This document shows, one piece after another, positions 57,011-64,000 of a DNA stretch of 64,000 bases. The notes below the pieces were generated by a model that saw only the letters and a list, made by a program, of their open reading frames with translations, was not told the origin of the DNA and did no database searches. The translations under genes were made by a program, and so were the position numbers. This DNA is from Hyalomma asiaticum. Its lineage: Eukaryota > Arthropoda > Arachnida > Ixodida > Ixodidae. The stretch spans positions 79,633,768-79,697,767 of the forward strand of contig CM023482.1 in the NCBI GenBank assembly GCA_013339685.2, read 5' to 3'. The first letter of the stretch is position 1. Every line of letters begins with the position of its first letter.

Positions 57011-58265
57011 AACCGCGAACCACAATTATTGTCCAAGGTCGTCGATCTGTTTCACGCGCTCGTGGAGAATAATCTTTATGGCTATTAATCTTTCCGGATT
57101 ATGCTTGCCGCCTGGTATTCCCTAACGTGCACCATAAACCTAGGCACACGGGCGTTGTCATATTTTCGGTATGTATACACTCGATGTGAGAAACAGAATA
57201 GATGGGAGAAACACATACTTATGTTCGTACGGGAAAAATAACAGGAAATTACCCCGTGTATACGCACACCCTGAATATCCCGATTAGGCGAATGTTATAC
57301 GTTTGCTGCGTCAGCCATATTAATCCCAAAACAAGATAACCTTACATTGTTTCTCCTACCTTGCCCTCAAAGTCCATCATAAATACCAAGGTTTCTAAAC
57401 CTTTCTTTCTTTCGTTCTTCCTTTCATAGAGGAGCCAGGCAACACGATGATGATGATAACAACTTTATTGTTCCGCCAGGTAAGGTGGGTTACTACTCCT
57501 CCTCCCCCAAACCTGGCACTCACGGCGTAGGTGACGGTAGAGTCACTGTATGGACTCCCTTTAGGGAGGCTCCTAAAGGAGCCTATGCAGTAACTCTAGG
57601 CGACGGGGACAGGCACGCCCGGGCTCTGACGTTGCAATTGAAGAAGAGAAAAATTATCTTTCACGAAGAAAGGAAGAAAGAAAGAAAGAAACCCGCGAGA
57701 GATTATCTCCGCTCGTTTCTTCTAGGACGAGCCGCATCTTTTCCTTCCTAAAAACGGCCGAACGCTTCACGTCCGCACCGAGGACAAACAGGGGGCGATT
57801 TCCTCCTTTTCGGTCTCGTTTTTTCTTCTTTCTTTTTTCCCCTGTGTTTTCTGTTTTGCCCCAACCACGCACGCGCGTGTCCTCGCAGTGCGGCTTTGTG
57901 CGTGTGAACCTGATTGATGGGCGACTGCTTCGCTCGTGCGTCGTCCTTTTTTCTTTCTTTCTTTCATCTTATTTTTATCTCGCTTTCCTTCCTTTTTACC
58001 GAGAAGAGATCAGGGAAGGTATCAAACCACCTCGCGCCGCCCGTTCGCTCCGATGCAAAGCTTTTCTCACACGCGTATCTGTTGACACGCGCGGTTTCGT
58101 TTATTTGTATTTTTATATTTTTTTTTCTGGCGATTCCCAGCTGTGCGTATGCATATCGGACACCACGCCATTATAATGCGCCTGCAGCTGACGTTTAGAT
58201 ACTCCTCCTCCTCCCTCTCTTTCTATCTTCACACCTACTGCGAGTAGACGGCTCCTCTCCCTTGT
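57011..58265. other. no gene recognised; short repeats
   Basis: (GAT)n with AACAACTTTATTGTTCC at 57446-57474, which looks like a repeat tail, and GAAA/TTTC-rich patches at 57400-57420 and 57660-57690. T-rich at 57820-58000. Confidence 0.4.
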
Positions 58266-58556
58266 TGTCCGCCGCGGTGGTGTAGTGGTTACGGTACTCG
58301 GCTGCCACCCAAAATACGCGGGTTCGATCACGGCCGCGGCGGTCGCATTTTCGATGGAGGCGAAAATGCCAGAGGCCCGTGTACTGTGCGTTGTCAGTGC
58401 ACGTTAAAGAACCCCAGGTGGTCTAAATTTCCGGAGCCCTCCACTACGGCCTTTCTCCCCTCTCTATCTCTTTCACTCCCTTTCCCCCCACCCCCACGGA
58501 CGCTTAGCCGTGCTCCCTACATGGGCTGCAGAAATTAGCGTCCTTTCCTAACCAAC
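58266..58556 (+). repeat. SINE-B, full length (~290 bp)
   Basis: tRNA-like head CCGCCGCGGTGGTGTAGTGG, box B GGGTTCGATCACGGCC, body CATTTTCGATGGAGGCGAAA, GAGGCCCGTGTACTGTGCGT, a CTCTATCTCTTTCACTCCC tract, CCACGGACGCTTAGCCGTGC and the end GCTGCAGAAATTAGCGTCC. It serves as the reference for the SINE-B fragments. A C-run follows at about 58557-58571. Confidence 0.88.
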
Positions 58557-58571
58557 CCCCCCCCCCCCCCT

Positions 58572-59428
58572 GTTTTGAGAGCGTATACGATTTCGTCGCA
58601 TGCGAGGCAGACGATCGGCGCAGGCCTTTGCGACAGTGCAAAGCGTAGCTAGGTTCATGAAACAACGGCTTTATGAATGGCCTTCGCTTTGACTAAAAGA
58701 GTTATTTGGGGGCAGGCGCATATACAGAGGCGTAAACAACTTGGCGTGGGAAATTGCCAACTCAAGAGCAACTCCGTGCGGTGAAAGAAGAAGGTTCAAA
58801 GGGAACAAATTCCCCACTTCTTGCAAAAGGACGTCACAAAGAATTAAAGACATTGGTACGCATAAGGAGAAAAGAAAGCTTCCTACAGAAGACGCGAAAT
58901 TTGTTCTGTTTGCGGAGTCGAACCCAGGGCCCAAGTCTACAGCGTCAAAAATGACGTCGAAATAGCTTAAGTTTTCAGCGTAAGTCGGAATTGCGATGTG
59001 CATCAAACTAGTCGTACAGCGTAAACATACATCAAGAGAGAGAACGACATCTCTATAAGACATATTTCGTGCATTTCCGTATTAAACATTGAGGACACTC
59101 GTGTCATTTGCACTGAAGCTAGTCATGCGAAGAGGCTGCTGCATCTGCAGTCTTGGCACATCCTGACCGCTCCAAGAAACCTCGACAGGTCAGCGCGGGA
59201 CAGCCGAGAGTATACGAGCATGACTTCCAAAAGAACATTGCAAATGGCAACGAAATGCCGCGACAGTTTCTAAAAAAGTTCAAACTAGTTCAACGTCATG
59301 AAAACCGTCGGAAGAGCGAAGCTGTTTGGTGACGCAACTGGTAACGGTGTCAGGTCATTGATGTAGTGACGCGTTTACTTAGTCATGCCACAATTCATCA
59401 TTGTCCACGGACCATGCGTGATTTTTCA

Positions 59429-59430
<2 letters not shown>
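58572..59430. other. no recognised feature
   Basis: Nothing supported. Confidence 0.4.

Positions 59431-59524
<94 letters not shown>
59431..59524. repeat. (CTAT)n microsatellite
   Basis: About 23 uninterrupted units. Confidence 0.95.
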
Positions 59525-59579
59525 TAATCCGTTATGAAAATACACCTGCGGGCTGCGCGGGATCGAAGCCGCAACTCCA

Positions 59580-59789
59580 CTGATTTGTGGGGTTTAATGT
59601 CCCAAAACCAGCTCTGATTATGAGAGACGCCGTATTGTGGAGGGCTCCGGTAATTTCGACCACCCGGAGCTCTTTAACGTGCGCTGACATCGCACAGCGC
59701 ACGGGCCTCAACTGGCACAGTACACAGGCCTTCATCGATATGCAGCCGCCGCGGCCGACATTCGATCCCGCGACCTTCGGATCAGGCAT
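59580..59789 (-). repeat. Ruka-type SINE with internal duplication, head truncated
   Basis: In reverse: tail TGATTTGTGGGGTTTAATGTC, body GAGCTCTTTAACGTGCGCTG, then a partial repeat of the GCACAG...GGCCT segment (GGCACAGTACACAGGCCT). Box B ATTCGATCCCGCGACC and CTTCGGATCAGGC follow. The outer head is missing. Confidence 0.8.
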
Positions 59790-60046
59790 AATCACTTTGA
59801 TGTATAGCAGTGGGCTGCGGGCAAGAGTGACTCGAGCGCGGCAGCGGCTAGTCGGTCGAAGGCAAGAGCGGTTGAAATTTTCCTTCGTGCGTGACGACTA
59901 TACAACGACATATCCGACACACTGTCACAGCCTCGACTTTGAATAGCTTCGCTGTTCAGATGCTCTTCCTGGCGCCTTCCTATATATATACACATAGGTA
60001 TGTCACCCCTGAAGAAAGCGCCGAATCGGCTTCTAAATACCCGCAA

Positions 60047-60283
60047 CTATGGCGCATGGTGGCTATATCACTCGGCTGCTGATGCGAAGGTCCCAGCCAC
60101 GGCGGCCGGCCGCATCTCAACGGAGATGAAATGCTATAGAGGCCCGTGTAGTGTGCGATGTCATTGGACGTTTTAAAGAACTCCAGGTGGTCGACAATTT
60201 TCGGAGTCCTCCACTATACAAGGCGTCTCTCATAATCATATCGTGGTTCTCGGACGTAAAACCCCAGAAATTATCAGTCGACT
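60047..60283 (+). repeat. Ruka-type SINE, diverged
   Basis: GCGCATGGTGGCTATATCAC, TCGGCTGCTGATGCGAAGGT, GAGGCCCGTGTAGTGTGCG and AAACCCCAGAAATTATCAGTC. Box B is largely lost, so it could not be transcribed from its own promoter. Confidence 0.8.
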
Positions 60284-60443
60284 TGGAAATGTCGGGGCCT
60301 AGCTAAATAAACCTTCAGCGGAGTGCATTTTTTTCATATTTGGTATTGCAATGTCTAGCCAGAAGGATATCAGTCGCAGACCCTTATAGTTAAGATTACG
60401 TGTAATATGAACACGCATATATTGAATGATTGATTTATTGTGG

Positions 60444-60655
60444 TTTGGTTAGGAAAGGACGCTAATTTCTGCAGCCCATGTAGGGAGCACGGCTAAGCGT
60501 CCGTGGGGAAGAGGGGGGAAAGGGAGTGAATGAGATAGAGAAAGGCCGTAGTGGAGGGCTCCGGAAATTTAGACCACCTGGGGATCTTTGACGTGCACTG
60601 ACAACGCACAGTACACGGGCCTCTGGCATTTTCGCATCCATCGAAAATGCGACCA
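60444..60655 (-). repeat. SINE-B, head truncated
   Basis: In reverse: GGACGCTAATTTCTGCAGCC, GCACGGCTAAGCGTCCGTGG, GGCCTCTGGCATTTTCGC and CATCGAAAATGCGACC. It stops before the tRNA-like head. Confidence 0.82.
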
Positions 60656-61065
60656 CACGGTGAACTTCGCCTGCACGCGCTGCCTCTCTTTCCAACCTTC
60701 GTCTTACGAAAGCAACAACAGTGTTCCGGCGCAGAAGAAGCGACAAGAAAGGACTCCGACGGCCTGGAACGCTGCTGATAGTTCTGCACGACGAGCACCG
60801 ACAAACAGCGTCCGAAGAGCGACTGACAGCGAGGGGGGGGGGGGGGGGGGGCGATATGCGAAGCGAGATGTACGAGCAAGCGTGATGGGCGTCTTGCTGT
60901 CACGCCGAAATGACACTCGCCGCGGCTGGCACGAAAGGCCCTCGCACCACGCAGACTGGACGTGTCTACGTGTCGAACAAGACGGCGAAGTCGCGCGTTT
61001 CTGAGAGAGCGGGGCGCTTCGAGACACGCTGGTGCATAGCTGGTCTCATGGTGTCGATACCAGAA
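60656..61065. other. no gene; poly-G run
   Basis: G-run at about 60833-60852 within GC-rich DNA. Nothing else recognised. Confidence 0.4.
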
Positions 61066-61156
<91 letters not shown>

Positions 61157-61177
61157 GATGGTGGTGGTGGTGGTGGT
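61066..61177. repeat. (ATT)n(GGT)n compound microsatellite
   Basis: About 30 ATT units, then about six GGT units. Confidence 0.95.
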
Positions 61178-61689
61178 ATTAGTAGTAGTAACACTTTTAG
61201 TAACACAAAAGTGTTATACGCCTTGATAGAGCGAGAAAGAACTCATGGTCCTTTTGTCCGTAAGCGCATGAAAACGTTGTACCAACTCAAACCGAGGTGA
61301 TCTGGATGACCGTCCCATGTGGACTGGACTCTGAACAGAAATGTTGGCGATCGTACGCTTGCATGTGCTGGTGATTATCTGTTATCTTCCAAATGCGAAG
61401 CATTTCTTCGCGAACTTCAGTTACTCTGATCCTCTCTACCTGTCTCGGATGCTCTCCTGGTCGCCTCGTTCACCTGGTATACCTAAGTATTTGGGAGGTG
61501 GGGTATAAATGTGTGCCGAACTCGAATATATGATCGTTGCATCACCATCATGATATACTCGTCCTGCACGTCCCGAACAACGATACTACAATCATTCGTA
61601 CTTTTCTGCACCTCACAAAGTGCGCTGCTGCGTCCAGGATCGGCCCGATGACTGCTTCGCTTGACACCGATTCCCATTGTGTGGGACCT
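61178..61689. other. no recognised feature
   Basis: It may include the 3' end of the LINE relic that follows, but nothing recognisable is coded. Confidence 0.35.
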
Positions 61690-62905
61690 GACTTTCTGCC
61701 GCCCCCTGCCGCGCTTGCCTTCTCTAGGAATCCACTCTGTTACCCTTAATGACCAACGGTTGTCTTGTCTTCGCATTACATGGTCCACCCACGCCCATTT
61801 CTTCTTCTTAATTTCTATAAATATGTCCCTAACACGCGTTTGTTCCCTAACCCACTCCGCTCTCTTCTTGTCCCTTAACGTTACACCTATCATTTTTCGT
61901 TCCATTGCTTGCTGTGTCGTCCTTAATTAAAGCTCAACCTTTTTAGTTAGCCTCCAAGTTACTGCCCCGTAGGTGAGCACCGGTAAGATGCAGCTGTTGT
62001 ACACTTTCCTCTTCAGAGACAATGGTAAGCTGCCATTCATTATCTGACTATGCCTACCGAATGCACTTCACCCCATTCTAATCATCCTAATTACCTCAGC
62101 CTCATGATTCGGATCAGGGGTCACTACCTGGCCTAAGTAGACATATTCACTTACTACTTCCGGTGCCTCGCCAGCTATCTGAAATCGCTGTACTCGCCCA
62201 AGGCTATTGAACATTACTTTAGTTTTCTGCATATTAATTTTCAGACCCACTGTTATACTTTGCCTGTTTAGGTCAGTAATCATGCTTTGTCATTCACCTC
62301 CCGAGTTACTTATAGCAAGACAATGTCACTCAGCAAATCTGAGATTACTGAAGTATTCAACCCTTACGCCCACCTGTTCTCAGTATACAATGTTTTAAAT
62401 GCTTCTTGTAAACATGCTGCGAATATCATTGGAGAGACTGTGTCCTCTTGTCCTACGCCCTTATAGGTACTTTGCTGCTCTCCTTATGGAGGACTGTGGA
62501 GCCGTTGTAGATGTCTTCCAGTAGTCTTAAGTAGTGCTCGTCTATAGGCCCTGATTCCGCAGTACCTGCATGACTACTGAGGTATGCACCGAGTCAAATG
62601 CTTTCTCGTAATCTATGAATGCTATATATAGGTGCTGGTTATACTCCGCGGATTTCTCTATCACCTGATTGATAGTGTGCATATGGTCTACTGTTGAATA
62701 GCCTTTACGAAACCCTGCTTGCTCGTTAGGTTGACTGAAATCTAAGAAGGCACAAAGTCTGTTAGCGATTACCTTGGTAAATACCTTGTAGGCGACTGAC
62801 AATAAGCTAACCGGCCTGTAATTTTTCAAGTCCTTTGCGTCACGTTTCTTATGGATGATGTTCGCATTCTTCCGAAATTCCGGTATTCTCTCAGTCATTA
62901 GGCAT
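61690..62905 (-). pseudogene. LINE relic (RTE-like): reverse transcriptase and C-terminal part
   Basis: From 62898 on the minus strand: KDLKNYRPVSLLSVAYKVF (the RT block NYRPxSLLSxxYK), then NEQAGFRKGYSTVDHMHTI, YIAFIDYEKAFDSV (with the first catalytic Asp), and VLRNQGL with IDEHYLRLLEDIYNG. The second catalytic box, near 62310-62330, is broken: after LRFA a one-base shift and stop interrupt the expected acidic pair. KINMQKTKVMF and YVYLGQVV follow near 62110-62250. Then RDIFIEIKKKKWAWVDHVMR and TEWIPREGKRGRGRQKVRS lie at 61680-61830. The order and words fit RTE/BovB-type elements, including the WxxHVxR...GRxRxK tail. Several frameshifts and stops separate the blocks. The upstream endonuclease is absent. 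Old and inactive. Confidence 0.88.
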
Positions 62906-63127
62906 TGCGTCTTCTTTTTACAGATCGTTAACGTAAGGATCGAGAGCTAAGCAACACCGCCGACACTGGTATACATCACACCATGAACGAAAAAGAAATA
63001 AATAATACATCGCTGTACGGGTTAGAGTCGACCTTCATTCTTTTGTCTTTTACTCATGTCCCTCCCGTAGTCTCCCGCGCACTCAGTGGCTGAAAGTTCA
63101 TTTGCCGCTTGCGTATCGCGCACTACA
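62906..63127. other. no recognised feature
   Basis: Short unique-looking stretch upstream of the LINE relic. Confidence 0.35.
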
Positions 63128-63610
63128 TTAAAGGGACACTAAATGCAAATATTAAATTGAACAAGATTGAGAGATATAGGTTTGTGTGGTGACCTGTTCG
63201 CCATTCCTGGCAAGTACAGTGAAGTTGTACAAGCGAGAAAACGGTACACTAAAGGAAAATGTTAAGTTTAGCTAGATCGATTATTTACCTGCAGTGTGTT
63301 GGGGTCTGTCCTCGCCTTCTGCGAGCCAATAAACGAATTTTTCTGCGTCTGAAACTGCCGCGAAAGTTTCTGGTGTCGCCGTTCAATTTAAATCGCTCGC
63401 GCCGAAAAGACAATTTGACGTCACAATTTCGGCTGCTGATACCCCGACCGACACAGTGAGTTCCACGACCGCAATACGCAGCGACAGCTGTGGCTGCATG
63501 TGTGGTACACGTTTATTTATGGTCAGTAATCGAGAACTTCCTTTCAGTCTCACTTTATCCCAATCTTTCAATCTCTGTAAACTTAATGTTTGCCTTTAGT
63601 GCCCTTTTAA
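63128..63610. mobile_element. MITE with ~35-bp TIRs and a repeated subterminal block
   Basis: The left end TTAAAGGGACACTAAATGCA continues AATATTAAATTG. The right end, reversed, reads TTAAAAGGGCACTAAAGGCA and continues AACATTAAGTTTAC. A second copy of the motif, GGTACACTAAAGGAAAATGT then TAAGTTTAG, lies inside near 63244. TTA lies at both borders, but the exact target duplication is unclear. No ORF. Confidence 0.6.
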
Positions 63611-63802
63611 TCGACTATTTCGCAACAGCCCTTCGATGACACTTGTTATAACTATGCCTTAGGACTGTAGGCTTTAAAATTATTGTGTGATCCACCTAGA
63701 TGCATTTTACTTCTCCGTTCATATAATTCGTATTGCAAAACTAGCTACACGATTCGAAGGAGCGTTAGATGGCTTATTTCAGTGGCGTTCGTTTCCTGTA
63801 TA

Positions 63803-63956
63803 CAGTTGAACCTCGTTTATACGATCCCGCTTAATACGTTTTTCTCTACACTATCCAGAATCCCACCGGCACAGTGCACTTTCACGTGGTTGACACGATT
63901 TTCAGATGACACGAATTCCGATTCCCGTGAAGAGATCGTATCAACGAGATTCCGCA
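63803..63956. mobile_element. short pogo/Tigger-like MITE
   Basis: The left end CAGTTGAACCTCGTTTATAC continues GATC. The right end, reversed, reads CGGAATCTCGTTGATACGATC. GAACCTCG-TTATACGA termini are the type I associate with pogo/Tigger DNA transposons. TATA flanks the left end and CATA the right. Only about 150 bp, no ORF. Confidence 0.5.
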
Positions 63957-64000
63957 TGCATACAGTAACGCGAGGCATCTTCGATTGTGGCGTACAGTGC

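Overview
The window reads as intergenic or intronic nuclear DNA of a hard tick (Ixodidae, probably a metastriate such as Rhipicephalus, Dermacentor, Hyalomma or Haemaphysalis). The main reason is a tRNA-headed SINE present in about 13 copies on both strands, which fits what I remember of the tick Ruka family. It has a tRNA-like head with box A and box B, a body with the words GAGGCGAAATGTTGAGGCCC and GTTAAAGAACCCC, and a GATTGATT/AATCAATC tail. A sister family (SINE-B here) shares the head and middle but ends in GCTGCAGAAATTAGCGTCC. I found no exon of a host protein gene, so the content is transposable elements, relics and simple repeats.

Layout. 0-5.6 kb: a possible hAT end, a tRNA-like unit, a three-copy SINE-B cluster, microsatellites, a small tRNA-derived SINE (family D), and a Ruka copy split by a 461-bp hAT-type MITE with an 8-bp target duplication. 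7-8.3 kb: a Ruka copy split by a solo LTR. 9-24 kb: mostly unrecognised, with Ruka copies, a degenerate ~110-bp tandem repeat (11.6-12.0), a TIR MITE (15.5-15.85), a LINE RNase H scrap (17.5) and a large hairpin (22.5). 24.3-27.3 kb: a duplicated ~80-bp block, a 5S rRNA-like sequence, a Ruka copy, a tRNA-Gly-like SINE and a LINE ORF2 fragment. 31-45 kb: two copies of one hAT-like MITE, five Ruka copies, a LINE relic, a 318-bp snap-back retroposon with a 16-bp target duplication (39.3), and a GC-rich block (43.6-44.7). 45.7-50.8 kb: a young LTR retrotransposon on the minus strand with 863-bp LTRs that look identical, an ATAC target duplication and one long gag-like ORF, but no pol. 53.4-54.75 kb: a mariner with perfect 31-bp TIRs and a dead transposase. 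54.8-55.3 kb: a degenerate TTAATTAG array. 55.8-56.5 and 61.7-62.9 kb: LINE relics. 63.1-64 kb: two MITE-like elements.

How the parts relate. Nesting gives a relative history: Ruka copies are older than the hAT MITE and the solo LTR inside them, and the gag-only LTR element is youngest. Its LTR is related to the solo LTR at 7.5 kb but about 140 bp longer at the primer-binding end. That extra sequence is a run of units, each joining an LTR terminus (TGTTG) to a primer-binding-site-like stretch resembling the 3' end of tRNA-Leu. This array and the snap-back retroposon are the most unusual objects here. All family calls come from reading the sequence and from memory; no database was searched.
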